DNA from: Phycisphaeraceae bacterium | Lineage (GTDB): Bacteria > Planctomycetota > Phycisphaerae > Phycisphaerales > UBA1924 | NCBI GenBank assembly: GCA_020639235.1 | Contig: JACKHC010000001.1 | Span: 1-64,000 of the forward strand | Length of the DNA stretch: 64,000 bases | Direction: 5' to 3' | Part shown: piece after piece, positions 17,150-26,062 of the stretch | How positions within the stretch are numbered: the first letter of the stretch is position 1 | Layout: each line of letters starts with the position of its first letter | Notes under the pieces: model-generated | The model's input: the letters and a program-made list of their open reading frames with translations, nothing else | What the model was told of the DNA's origin: nothing | Databases searched by the model: none | Made by a program: the position numbers and the translations under genes

Positions 17150-18487
17150 TCAACCTTTCCTGGCGCCCGAGAGCGCGGGTGACTGTGCGTGCGTTCCCGC
17201 GGCATGGGTGAACGCCTGCTCGATCGTGTCCAGGCCCCGGGTGAGTTGCTCGTCTGTGATCACGAGCGGGCAGAGGACGCGGATGACATTGGAGAGGACG
17301 CCCGCGGTGACTGTAATCACGCCGTGCTCGAGGCAGTAGTCCGAGACTCTCTTGACTGTTGAGCTGCCGGGCGTCGCGGGGTCTCCGTTCTCATGGACCT
17401 CGACGGCGACCATCGCGCCGAGACCCCGGACATCGGTGATGCACTTGTGACGCTGCGCCATATTCGAGAAACGTTCGCGGATCGTCTTGCCGATGTGCGC
17501 GGCACGGTCGTTGAGTCTGTGCTTCTGCATGGACTGAATCGTTGCCAGCGCTGCGGCACACGAGACGGGATTGCCGCCGTAGGTCCCGCCGAGCGTTCCG
17601 GGGTTGACCCGGTCCATGACGGACGCCTTGCCGAGCACGGCGGAGATGGGGAGCCCGCCGCCCATGGACTTGGCCCAAGTGGAGATGTCGGGTGTGACGG
17701 CGTAGTGCTGATAGGCCCCCCACTTGCCGGTGCGCGCGAAGCCCGACTGGACTTCGTCAAAGATGAGCATGATGCCGTACTCGTTGCAGAGTTCGCGGAG
17801 TCCCTGGATATAGGCCGTCGGCGCGACATAGAAGCCGCCCTCGCCCTGGACGAGTTCGATGATGATCCCTGCCACATTCTGCGGCGCGACGGTGTCCTTG
17901 AAGGCGGCGCGAAGACGATCGAGTTCGCGCGCCGAGAGCGCCACGTCGGAGAGTTGCTCGCCGGTATCGCGCTTCGGGAAGGGGAGGCGGTAGACCTCGG
18001 GCATGAACGGGCCGCACCCGGTCTTGTAGGACACCTTCGAGGTGAGCGTCGCGCTCAAAAGCGTGCGGCCGTGGAACGCACCGGTGAAGCAGATGATCCC
18101 CGGGCGTCCCGTCACTTGGCGCGCGATCTTGACGGCGTTCTCGACGGCCTCGGCGCCCGTGTTGATGAGCACGGCTTTGGTCGCCTCACCGTGCGGCAGG
18201 AGTTCCACGAGCTTCTCGCACAGCGCTATATAGGGCTCGTACGTGGCGACATGGAAGCAGGTGTGCAAGAGCTGGGTGGCCTGCGAGCGCACGGCCTCGA
18301 CGACGTCGGGGTCGCAATGCCCGACATTCATCACGCCGATCCCCCCCGCGAAATCGATGAACTCGCGTCCGTCGGCATCGATGAGGATCGCGCCGCTCGC
18401 AGACTTGGCGGTCAGCGTTGACAATCGCCCGACACCGGGGCACACCACATTCTCACGGCGACGAATCAGGTCCGCCGACTTGGACAT
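17150..18487 (-). CDS. gabT: Class III aminotransferase, probable 4-aminobutyrate aminotransferase
   Basis: 445 residues from ATG 18487, which has AGGAGAG just upstream; an earlier in-frame ATG lacks this. Class III signatures are present: IFDEVQSGFARTG for the cofactor-binding Asp, Lys in STWAKSMGGG as the Schiff base, and GGTYGGNPV. The family moves the terminal amino group of GABA or a related omega-amino acid to 2-oxoglutarate, giving succinate semialdehyde. The next enzyme in that pathway is encoded directly upstream in the same operon, which supports the GABA assignment. Putrescine or acylated putrescine could be an alternative donor. Confidence 0.85.
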   Translation of the reverse strand: MSKSADLIRRRENVVCPGVGRLSTLTAKSASGAILIDADGREFIDFAGGIGVMNVGHCDPDVVEAVRSQATQLLHTCFHVATYEPYIALCEKLVELLPHGEATKAVLINTGAEAVENAVKIARQVTGRPGIICFTGAFHGRTLLSATLTSKVSYKTGCGPFMPEVYRLPFPKRDTGEQLSDVALSARELDRLRAAFKDTVAPQNVAGIIIELVQGEGGFYVAPTAYIQGLRELCNEYGIMLIFDEVQSGFARTGKWGAYQHYAVTPDISTWAKSMGGGLPISAVLGKASVMDRVNPGTLGGTYGGNPVSCAAALATIQSMQKHRLNDRAAHIGKTIRERFSNMAQRHKCITDVRGLGAMVAVEVHENGDPATPGSSTVKRVSDYCLEHGVITVTAGVLSNVIRVLCPLVITDEQLTRGLDTIEQAFTHAAGTHAQSPALSGARKG

Positions 18488-18498
18488 GCGACTCTCTC

Positions 18499-19938
18499 CT
18501 AGACACCCCAAGAGATGTACTTGAGTTGTGTGTATTCATCCATGACATATTTGCCGCCCTCGCGTCCGAAGCCCGACTGTTTGACGCCGCCGAAGGGCGC
18601 CTGAACCGTCGACGGCCCGCCGTCGTTGGCGCCGACGATTCCGTACTCGAGACGCTCGGCGACGCGGATGAGGCGTGAGGCGTTCTGTGTGAAGAAGTAG
18701 GCGGCGAGGCCGAACTGCGATGAGTTGGCCCACTCGACCACTTCTTCTTCGGTCCTGAACGAGCGGACCGCGGCGACGGGACCGAAGGTCTCTTCGTGGT
18801 GGACTCGCATGTCGGCGGTCATGCCGTCGATCAGCGTCGGCGCGTAGAAACGGTCGGCGAGCCCCTTGATGCGCACACGCTGACCACCGACAAGGACGCT
18901 AGCGCCTTTCTCTCGCGCATCGGCGACGTGGGACTCCACTTTGGTTATGGCCTCGTCGTTGATCAGAGGCCCGACATTGACGCCTTCCTGTGTGCCGTCG
19001 CCGACCCTGAGTGTGCCGATGGCGCTGGAGAGGCGCGACACGAAGTCGGTGTGGACGGACTCGTGCACATAGAAACGGTTGGCGCAGATGCAGGTCTGCC
19101 CGGCGTTTCGGAACTTGCACGCCATCGCGGCCTCTGCGGCCCTCGACATGTCGGCGTCGTCAAAGATGATGAACGGCGCGTGCCCGCCGAGTTCCATCGA
19201 GAGCCGGAGGAGATTGTCGGACGACTGCTTCATGAGCAGGCGCCCGACCTCTGTCGACCCTGTGAATGAGAGCTTGCGAACTCGTTGATCGCTGGTGAGC
19301 AACCCGCCGATAGCGCGGGGATCGCCCGTGACGATATTGACCACGCCCGCTGGGATGCCGGCCTCGAGCGCGAGTTCGCCCAACGCGATAGCGCTGAGCG
19401 GGGTATCCTCGGCGGGCTTGATCACGACCGTACAACCGGCGGCGAGGGCGGGCCCCAGTTTGCGCGTGATCATCGCACTCGGGAAGTTCCATGGCGTGAT
19501 GATTGCGCAGACACCGACCGGCTGGCGGAAGACAAGGATGCGCTTGTTGGGGGCGGAGGCGGGGATGATCTCGCCGTAGATGCGCTTGGCTTCTTCGGCG
19601 GCCCAGTCGAGGAACGAGACGGCGTACGCGATCTCGCCCCTGGACTCGGCGAGTGGCTTGCCTTGCTCTGCGGTCATCAGGCGTGCGAGCCGGTCGGCAT
19701 CGCGGCGCATCAGGGCCGCGAGTTTGTCGATCAGCGAGGCACGCTCGTTGGCCGTGGTGCCGCGCCACTTGAGCCATGCGTCATGCGCCGCCGAGACGGC
19801 CCGCTCGGTTTCGGTTGAGCCGCCCAAAGGCACGCGAGCCACGACTTCATCCGTCGCCGGGTTGATCACCTCGAAGGTCGCACCCGAGTCAGCGCCGACC
19901 CATTGGCCGTTGATGAGATTGTTGACCTGCACGCTCAC
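18499..19938 (-). CDS. gabD: NAD(P)-dependent succinate-semialdehyde dehydrogenase
   Basis: 479 residues, the family's usual length, from a GTG start. Aldehyde dehydrogenase motifs are complete: WNFPSAMITRK, SFTGSTEVG, the general base Glu in ELGGHAPF, and catalytic Cys in NAGQTCICANR. It oxidises succinate semialdehyde to succinate, feeding the TCA cycle. It is the first gene of the six-gene amine operon; its TAG stop lies within the ribosome-binding site of the aminotransferase. Related aldehyde dehydrogenases cannot be excluded, but the partner aminotransferase favours this reaction. Confidence 0.87.
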   Translation of the reverse strand: MSVQVNNLINGQWVGADSGATFEVINPATDEVVARVPLGGSTETERAVSAAHDAWLKWRGTTANERASLIDKLAALMRRDADRLARLMTAEQGKPLAESRGEIAYAVSFLDWAAEEAKRIYGEIIPASAPNKRILVFRQPVGVCAIITPWNFPSAMITRKLGPALAAGCTVVIKPAEDTPLSAIALGELALEAGIPAGVVNIVTGDPRAIGGLLTSDQRVRKLSFTGSTEVGRLLMKQSSDNLLRLSMELGGHAPFIIFDDADMSRAAEAAMACKFRNAGQTCICANRFYVHESVHTDFVSRLSSAIGTLRVGDGTQEGVNVGPLINDEAITKVESHVADAREKGASVLVGGQRVRIKGLADRFYAPTLIDGMTADMRVHHEETFGPVAAVRSFRTEEEVVEWANSSQFGLAAYFFTQNASRLIRVAERLEYGIVGANDGGPSTVQAPFGGVKQSGFGREGGKYVMDEYTQLKYISWGV

Positions 19939-19989
19939 TCCGCCATCTGTTTGGTATACGATCGGGCACCAAGGTGTTCCAGTGCCTTC

Positions 19990-19995
19990 ATTATA
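19990..19995 (-). promoter_or_regulatory. Possible -10 box of the amine operon
   Basis: A perfect TATAAT on the minus strand, 51 bp before the GTG of the dehydrogenase gene, in an otherwise GC-rich 106-bp gap. No convincing -35 is visible at 16-18 bp spacing, so this is only suggestive. Confidence 0.35.
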
Positions 19996-20044
19996 GAAGG
20001 CGCTGGTCGACGGCGGTGGAGGACCCGATGAGGGATGGACCCTC

Positions 20045-21124
20045 CTACGCGGCCTTCGACTTCATGGATGCGCGGGAGAATGCGGCGATGGCGTTGGGAA
20101 TCTCGGTGAGAGGGAGTTGCTTTTCGACCCCTCCCCGATCGAAGGCCGCCTTCGGCATGCCATAGACGACGCAGGAAGCCTCGTCCTGGCCGATCGTCTG
20201 CGCGCCCGCCTGGCGCATCGCGACCAATCCGTCAGCGCCGTCGTCTCCCATGCCGGTGAGCATGATGCCCAGCGCGTTGCTCCTTGCCTCGGCCGCGGCC
20301 GACTGAAAGAGCACCTCAACGGAGGGTTTGTGTCGGCAGACTCGTGGGCCGTCGGTGACGCGTACTCGGTATCCCGATGCGTCGCGGACGAGCTTCACAT
20401 GCCGCTCTCCGGGCGCCAGCAGCGCCAGGCCCGGGAGGACACGATCACCGTCGGCGGCTTCGCGGACTTCGATCTTGCTCAGTCCGTTGAGCCGACCGGC
20501 GAATGCGGTTGTGAATCCGGGAGGCATGTGCTGGGCCATGACGATGCCGGGCGTGATGGACGATAGCGGGGTGAGCACCTGGCGGAGTGCTTCTGTCCCA
20601 CCTGTCGAGGAGCCGATCACGATCACGCGGTGCGGATCGAGCGCGCTGTTGTTGATCGCGGCGAGGTCCTGCGACGCGGATGGACCTGAGAGTGTCGGGG
20701 CGGCTTGGTTCACATCGATTCCGCTGCGAACGGACCGGATGCCGCGGATTACTGCGGCGATCTCGCTGGCAACGGACGCGAGGGGTCGGTCGCCGGTGGG
20801 CTTTTGGAAGACCTCGATCGCGCCGTGCTTGAGGCACTCGAGCGCGGTCTCGGTGCCGGACTCTGTGATCGCGCTGAGGATGATTGTGGGGACAGGGTGG
20901 TACTTCTTGAGCTTCTTAAGGAATGTCAGCCCGTCCATCCGGGGCATCTGCAGATCGAGGATGAGCACGTCGGGCGAGAGTTCGAGAATCTTGTCGCGGG
21001 CGATGTATGGGTCGGGGGCCGTGGCGACGACGCGGATGCCGGGCTGCTTCTCAAGCGCAGCGGTCAGCGCCTTCCTCACGAGTGAGGAGTCGTCAACGAT
21101 CAGGACTCCGACATCATCAGCCAT
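20045..21124 (-). CDS. cheB: Chemotaxis methylesterase / response regulator CheB
   Basis: 359 residues. A receiver domain (about 1-125, phosphoacceptor in LILDLQMPRMDG) is joined by a linker (about 130-165) to a CheB methylesterase domain. The catalytic Ser is in GSSTGGTEAL, His in AQHMPPGFT and Asp in GMGDDGADG. It removes methyl groups from (or deamidates) receptor glutamates to adapt the chemosensory response, activated by phosphorylation from CheA. It is the last gene of the chemotaxis operon, 30 bp after cheX. Confidence 0.95.
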   Translation of the reverse strand: MADDVGVLIVDDSSLVRKALTAALEKQPGIRVVATAPDPYIARDKILELSPDVLILDLQMPRMDGLTFLKKLKKYHPVPTIILSAITESGTETALECLKHGAIEVFQKPTGDRPLASVASEIAAVIRGIRSVRSGIDVNQAAPTLSGPSASQDLAAINNSALDPHRVIVIGSSTGGTEALRQVLTPLSSITPGIVMAQHMPPGFTTAFAGRLNGLSKIEVREAADGDRVLPGLALLAPGERHVKLVRDASGYRVRVTDGPRVCRHKPSVEVLFQSAAAEARSNALGIMLTGMGDDGADGLVAMRQAGAQTIGQDEASCVVYGMPKAAFDRGGVEKQLPLTEIPNAIAAFSRASMKSKAA

Positions 21125-21154
21125 TGATGAGTGCTCCGAGTTTGCAATGGGTGG

Positions 21155-21613
21155 TCAGGCGGCCTTCTTGGCGGCCTTCGAATACCAGGACACATAGAGG
21201 AGTTCGCCCATGGCGTCCATGAGGCACGAGGCGGTGGGCCAGGTCGATGGCGCCGAGTTGATGACTTCGGGGAGACTGAGCTTGCTCGGATTGTCGTCGC
21301 CTCCCAACGCGCGGAGGACTTCGCCGCCCAGGATGTTGGTGATCTCGCGGAGTGCGTCGAGCCCCTCGACCTCGACCGAGATGTCCTCGGGCTCGACACC
21401 GAGGATGCCCGAGGCCATCTCGAGCAGGAATCCTTCGCTCGCCGAGACGACGACGGATCCCATCGCGAAGCCCTCGAAGTCGATCTTCGCAGAAGCGTAC
21501 GCGGGGGGCAGGTCGTTGGTGACATTGGGGTCGGTCGGCTCGACGACGAGGAACGCGATTCGCTCGAGCGCACCCATGATGAGGTTCTGGAGTGACTTGT
21601 TATCGAAGGACAT
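21155..21613 (-). CDS. cheX: CheX/CheC-family CheY-P phosphatase
   Basis: 152 residues. The family signature E-x-x-N with a following G is present as REITNILGG, the catalytic helix that dephosphorylates CheY-P. A second, Ser/Thr-poor half follows and the C-terminus is Lys/Ala-rich. The start codon shares one base with the cheY stop (TGATG), so phosphatase and substrate are made together. A second CheX-like gene lies at 28975, next to a second cheY. Confidence 0.8.
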   Translation of the reverse strand: MSFDNKSLQNLIMGALERIAFLVVEPTDPNVTNDLPPAYASAKIDFEGFAMGSVVVSASEGFLLEMASGILGVEPEDISVEVEGLDALREITNILGGEVLRALGGDDNPSKLSLPEVINSAPSTWPTASCLMDAMGELLYVSWYSKAAKKAA

Positions 21614-21996
21614 CAGGATGCGACTCCCATGATTTCGGTGATGAGGCGGCAGAGGTCCTCGGGCTCGAACGGCTTATGGAGGGAGGAGCGGACCCCCAGG
21701 TCGCGGAGGCGCTGGAGTCGCTCCTTGTTGGACTCGGTAGAGACGACGACGACGGCGACATCCGAGATCACGTCGCGCTTCTGGAGTTCGACGACGAACT
21801 GCTCGCCGTCCATGACGGGCATGTTGAGATCCAGAAGAACGAGATCGACCCAGATGGTCTCGAGCACATCGAGGGCTTCCTGCCCGTTGCCCGCCTCGTG
21901 GATTCGGTCATCGGGCACGCCCGCGAGGCGGACGACCTTCTTGATCGCGGTCCGGAGGATCGGAGAGTCGTCGACAATCAGGACATTACAGTTCAT
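21613..21996 (-). CDS. CheY-like response regulator
   Basis: 127 residues, a single receiver domain. It has the acidic cluster IVDDSP, phosphoacceptor in LLDLNMPVMDG, Thr/Ser switch in VVSTES and Lys in HKPFE. There is no output domain, as in CheY. Probable substrate of the CheA kinase, reset by the CheX encoded immediately downstream. Confidence 0.92.
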   Translation of the reverse strand: MNCNVLIVDDSPILRTAIKKVVRLAGVPDDRIHEAGNGQEALDVLETIWVDLVLLDLNMPVMDGEQFVVELQKRDVISDVAVVVVSTESNKERLQRLRDLGVRSSLHKPFEPEDLCRLITEIMGVAS

Positions 21997-22036
21997 TTCG
22001 TTACCCCGTTGGGTCGGTCGTTGGCGGTGCGGATGC

Positions 22037-22582
22037 TCACAGCGGCCAGAGCTGGCGCTCGGTTCCCTTGTTTCGGATGCTGACGGTCCCGTCGGTCATT
22101 CGCAGGACCATGGTGCGGCTGATGTCGCCGCCGGTCTCATCGGCGGCGAGCAGGATATTGTTCTTCCAGAAGAGCTTGCGGATGAGCGTTCGGTTCCGCG
22201 CTCCGATCCGGAACTGGGTATCGGCGCTCATGACCTCGGCCCCTCCCGCGGCGCAGACAATCATGCGTTCCTTCTTGGCGCCGAGGTCGTAGGCGGCCTT
22301 GAAAAGCATGGGCACGCCGATGTCCCCGAACATACCGGGCTTGTCGGCCGCCTTCTGGGCGTTGGTCTTGGAGTCGGGGAGCATAAAGTGAATCATGCCC
22401 GCGACTTTGGCGACGGGATCGTAGATCGTGACCCCGATGCACGACCCGAGCGCGTGCGTGATGAGCGTGGCGCTCTGGTCCTGCGTGACCACCATGTCGG
22501 CGATCGCGACCGAGATCAGACCCTTCTCGTCCGCTTCGGCGTGGCGCACTGGTGAGTTTGTCAACATCTGCTGGGGCCTCAC
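22037..22582 (-). CDS. cheD: Chemoreceptor glutamine deamidase CheD
   Basis: 181 residues from a GTG overlapping the cheR stop as GTGA; an ATG five codons later is an alternative start. The CheD active site is visible: Cys in LGSCIGVTIYDP and His in GMIHFMLP. CheD deamidates receptor glutamines and in many bacteria partners CheC/CheX; cheX lies two genes downstream in the same operon. Confidence 0.92.
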   Translation of the reverse strand: MRPQQMLTNSPVRHAEADEKGLISVAIADMVVTQDQSATLITHALGSCIGVTIYDPVAKVAGMIHFMLPDSKTNAQKAADKPGMFGDIGVPMLFKAAYDLGAKKERMIVCAAGGAEVMSADTQFRIGARNRTLIRKLFWKNNILLAADETGGDISRTMVLRMTDGTVSIRNKGTERQLWPL

Positions 22583-23406
22583 TTCGTATACACCGCCGAA
22601 CGGACGGATCGGAACTTTGTGTTAAGCCCGGAAATGGACTCGGCGCTCCCGATGTAGAACACACCATCGGGCGCGAGGAGGTCATACATGCGTCGGACCA
22701 GCCGTTCGCGCGTATCGCGGTTGAAATAAATCATTACATTCCGCAGAAAGATCACATCGAACGGGCCCCTCATGGGCCATTTGTCCATAAGATTCAACTG
22801 ATGGATCGACACCATCGCGCGGATCGAGTGGTGGATCTGGTACCCCGGCTCGATGCTGCGGCGGTTCTGAATCTGGCGGGGCTCGAAGAACTCGGCGCGG
22901 AGATCGGGCTTGAGGCAGTCAACCATTTTGGCCGGGTACACCCCCAGGCGCGCCTTGTCGAGCGCCGAGTTGGAGAGGTCGGTCGCGAGGATCTTGAGGT
23001 CGAGGTCCTTCAGGTTCGACACGTGTCGCTTGGCATGCATTGCGATGGTGTACGGCTCGCACCCGATCGAGCAAGCCGCCGACCAGATGCGCACCTTGGT
23101 ACCCCTTCTGGCCGCCTCGAACTTCGGGAACACTTCATCCCTGAGATGGTCGAAGTGGTCGGGCTCACGAAAGAAGGATGTGGTGTTCGTCGAGAGCATG
23201 TCGAAGAACACGAGCATGTCCTCTTCTGACGCCTCGGACTGCAGGTGCGTCAGGTACTGCTCTGCCGATTTGTAGTCCGACTTATCGAGCAAGGTGGAGA
23301 GCCGGTTCTGGACGAGCGCGCGCTTCTTCTCCGTAAGCTCGAGGCCCCAGTTCTCCATCGCGATCTCAGCGATTCGTTCGAACTGCTTGGAAGTGAGTGC
23401 CACCAC
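22579..23406 (-). CDS. cheR: Chemotaxis methyltransferase CheR
   Basis: 275 residues from GTG 23406, chosen over an upstream ATG at 23430 because AGAGGAGA lies 7 bp before this GTG. The CheR N-terminal helical domain (about 1-80) precedes a SAM-binding domain with STNTTSFFREP, SAACSIGCEPYT, LATDLS and VIFLRNVMIYF, all hallmark CheR segments. It methylates receptor glutamates. The MCP encoded upstream lacks an obvious C-terminal CheR-tethering pentapeptide. Confidence 0.94.
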   Translation of the reverse strand: MVALTSKQFERIAEIAMENWGLELTEKKRALVQNRLSTLLDKSDYKSAEQYLTHLQSEASEEDMLVFFDMLSTNTTSFFREPDHFDHLRDEVFPKFEAARRGTKVRIWSAACSIGCEPYTIAMHAKRHVSNLKDLDLKILATDLSNSALDKARLGVYPAKMVDCLKPDLRAEFFEPRQIQNRRSIEPGYQIHHSIRAMVSIHQLNLMDKWPMRGPFDVIFLRNVMIYFNRDTRERLVRRMYDLLAPDGVFYIGSAESISGLNTKFRSVRSAVYTK

Positions 23407-23475
23407 GCGGGAATCTCCTCTTACATGCAAGACGCAGACGGGGCGTCAGCCCCGCCGGCGCGTTGGTTTCGCTGC

Positions 23476-25425
23476 TTAGAACGACTCGAGCGCGTCGTCC
23501 TCATCCATCGGGATGGCCACCGCGGCGGCGGTCTTCTTCCCTATCGCCGGCTTGGTTGGCGATGCCGGCTTGGACGAGCCGCCGAACTTCGACGGCTTGG
23601 CGGGTGCGCTCGCCTTCTGGAACCTCGATGGCGTTGCGGTCTTCGCCTTCGGCCTGGACGCGGTCGTGTTGCCGTTGTTGATCTTGAACTGGGCCACAAG
23701 ATCACGCATCGACGACACCTGCGAGGCGGTTTCCTCCGAAGATGACGCGAGCTCCTCGGCGTTCCCGGCGTTCTGCTGGGTAACCCGATCGAGCTCGGAG
23801 ATGCCCTTGTTGACTTGGTTGATGCCCTCGGCCTGCTCGCTCGACGCCGAGGAGATCTCAGCGACGAGTTGATTGACCTGGTTCGTGTTCGTCACGATGG
23901 CTTCGAGCGACTGCGCCACGCGGGACGCGATCGAGACGCCGTTGTCGGCGCGCCGCGCTGATTCCTCGATCATCGAAGCGGTGTTCTTGGCGGCCTCGGC
24001 CGATCGCTGGGCGAGGTTACGGACCTCCTCGGCGACAACCGCGAAGCCCTTGCCCGCCTCTCCGGCACGCGCGGCCTCGACGGCGGCGTTGAGCGCCAGC
24101 AGGTTGGTCTGGAACGCGATCTCGTCGATTACACGGATGATCTTGGAGATCTCCGCGCTGGACTTCTTGATCTCGTCCATCGCGCGGGTCATGTCGGTCA
24201 TCTCCTTCTGACCCGTGTCCGCGGACTCCTGGCAGGAACCCGCGAGTTTCGCGGCCTCGCGGCAGTTCTCCGCGTTCTTGGAGGTCATGCTGGAAATCTC
24301 CTCGAGCGATGCGCTGATCTGCTCGAGGCTGGCCGCCTGCTCGGTCGCGCCCTCGGAGAGCGACTGCGAAGCGCCGGCGATCTGCTGCGCGCCCTGGTCG
24401 ATCTGGTCCGAACCGTTGGCGACATCGAGCAGCGCCGATGAGATGCTTTCGATCATCGTGCGGAAGCCCTCGGCGAGCTGGCCCATCGAGTCGTCACCCG
24501 AGAAGGGAATGTGCTGCGTAAGATCGCCGGTCCCCGCGGCCCGTGCGACCACCAGGAGTTGCTCGACCTTGTTCTGGAGGTCCTCGGCGGACTCCTTCTG
24601 CTGGCGCTCAAGCGCGAGACTCGCGAGCTTCTGCTTCGTGATGTCGGACGCGAGCTTGATGACCTTGTAGGGACGGCCGCTCTCATCCATGATGGGGTTG
24701 TACGACGCGAGAATCCAGAGGTCGTCGCCGCTCTTGGTCTTGCGGCAGAACTCGCCGGCCTGGAACTTGCCCGAGCCGAGGTCGCTCCAGAACTGCTTGT
24801 ACTCGGGCGTCCTGGTGTATTCGCTGTCGCAGAACATCGCGTGGTGCTTGCCCTTGATCTCGTTGAGCGAATACCCGAGGGCCCTGCAGAAGTTGCTGTT
24901 GGCGTTGACGATCCTGCCGTCGGTTGTGAACTCGATCATCGCCTGCGAGGCGCTGAACCCATTAATCTGGTTCTCGTACTCCTTGGCCTGTTCCTCGGCC
25001 TGGAGCGCCGCCTGCTTTTGAGCGGTGATGTCCGAGGCGAGCTTCACAACCTTGTAGGGCTTGCCGCTCTCATCGAGGATCGGGTTGTAGGACGCGAGGA
25101 TCCAGAGGTCTTCGCCGCTCTTGGTGAGGCGAAGAAACTCCCCCGCCTGGAACTTTCCGACGCTGAGATCCTGCCAGAACTTCTTGTATTCGGGAGAGCG
25201 AACAAACTCGGGCTTGAGGAACATGGAGTGATGCTTGCCCTGGATCTCGTTGAACGAATACCCGAGGGCATTACAGAAGTTGTCATTGGCGCTGATGATC
25301 GTTCCGTCGAGGTCAAACTCGATCATCGCCTGTGACGCGCTGAAACCCTTCATCTGGTTGACGAGGTCCTGGGTGTTGGTCTCGTCGAAAGAGCATCCAT
25401 TGCTCTTGTTGTTGTTTGCGGCCAT
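23476..25425 (-). CDS. Soluble methyl-accepting chemotaxis protein with two PAS domains
   Basis: 649 residues from ATG 25425, which has AGGAGACT upstream; the open frame continues 58 codons further without ribosome site. Two near-identical PAS domains (about 25-130 and 150-255) share GFSASQAMIEF and GEFxRxTKSG, so they arose by duplication. A HAMP-like segment follows and then the MCP domain with hairpin IDEIAFQTNLLALNAAVEAARAGE. The C-terminal 65 residues are Lys/Ala/Pro/Ser-rich. There is no transmembrane segment, so it senses a cytoplasmic signal, perhaps redox or a small ligand through the PAS domains. It is the only receptor in the cluster. Confidence 0.92.
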   Translation of the reverse strand: MAANNNKSNGCSFDETNTQDLVNQMKGFSASQAMIEFDLDGTIISANDNFCNALGYSFNEIQGKHHSMFLKPEFVRSPEYKKFWQDLSVGKFQAGEFLRLTKSGEDLWILASYNPILDESGKPYKVVKLASDITAQKQAALQAEEQAKEYENQINGFSASQAMIEFTTDGRIVNANSNFCRALGYSLNEIKGKHHAMFCDSEYTRTPEYKQFWSDLGSGKFQAGEFCRKTKSGDDLWILASYNPIMDESGRPYKVIKLASDITKQKLASLALERQQKESAEDLQNKVEQLLVVARAAGTGDLTQHIPFSGDDSMGQLAEGFRTMIESISSALLDVANGSDQIDQGAQQIAGASQSLSEGATEQAASLEQISASLEEISSMTSKNAENCREAAKLAGSCQESADTGQKEMTDMTRAMDEIKKSSAEISKIIRVIDEIAFQTNLLALNAAVEAARAGEAGKGFAVVAEEVRNLAQRSAEAAKNTASMIEESARRADNGVSIASRVAQSLEAIVTNTNQVNQLVAEISSASSEQAEGINQVNKGISELDRVTQQNAGNAEELASSSEETASQVSSMRDLVAQFKINNGNTTASRPKAKTATPSRFQKASAPAKPSKFGGSSKPASPTKPAIGKKTAAAVAIPMDEDDALESF

Positions 25426-25480
25426 GGTCGGGAGTCTCCTGGTGAACCGGAATTCGGTCGGTGTATGTTGAATGTTGGAC

Positions 25481-26062
25481 TCAGGCGGCCTTCTTGATGC
25501 CGCGGGTGTTCTTGTTGCTGGCTTCGGCGGTCTCGGCGGCGATCTCGTTGAGTTCGTCGACGAGCATGACGCGGTCGATGTCGAGAAGAATCGTGACACG
25601 CTGTTGGTCGTTCTGCGTGACCTTGCCCATGCCGAGGATGTAGTCGGTGTTGAGAGCGCACCCGAATCGCGGGGCGGGCTCGATCTGGTCCTTCTCGATA
25701 TCGAGGACCTCGGAGACCGTGTCGACGATCACGCCCATGTGTAGGTGATCGCCGCCCTTGGGATCGGTGACCTCGACGACGATGACGCAGGTCGCCTCGG
25801 TGTAATCGATGGACGCGAGGCCGAACTTGGTGCGAAGCTCGATTACGGGGATAATCTTGCCGCGAAGGTTGATGACGCCCTTGACGAACTCGGGCGTGCG
25901 CGGCAGCGGGGTGATGTCGATCAGCCCGATGATCTCGCGCACGCGCAGAATCTCGACGCCATACTCTTCATTGCCCAGTCGGAAGGTGAGGAACTTATTG
26001 GCGTTGTCGTCCTGGTTCAGGTCAACAAGGCTTCCGACTCCGATTGATCCGGTGGTGCTCAT
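25481..26062 (-). CDS. cheW: Chemotaxis coupling protein CheW
   Basis: 193 residues. The CheW fold is marked by FLTFRLGNEEYGVEI, ITPLPRTPEFVKGVINLRGKI and a C-terminal DYILGMGKV-type strand. It joins receptor to CheA kinase. ATG overlaps the cheA stop as ATGA. The C-terminal 25 residues extend beyond the fold and are Lys/Ala-rich. Confidence 0.94.
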   Translation of the reverse strand: MSTTGSIGVGSLVDLNQDDNANKFLTFRLGNEEYGVEILRVREIIGLIDITPLPRTPEFVKGVINLRGKIIPVIELRTKFGLASIDYTEATCVIVVEVTDPKGGDHLHMGVIVDTVSEVLDIEKDQIEPAPRFGCALNTDYILGMGKVTQNDQQRVTILLDIDRVMLVDELNEIAAETAEASNKNTRGIKKAA

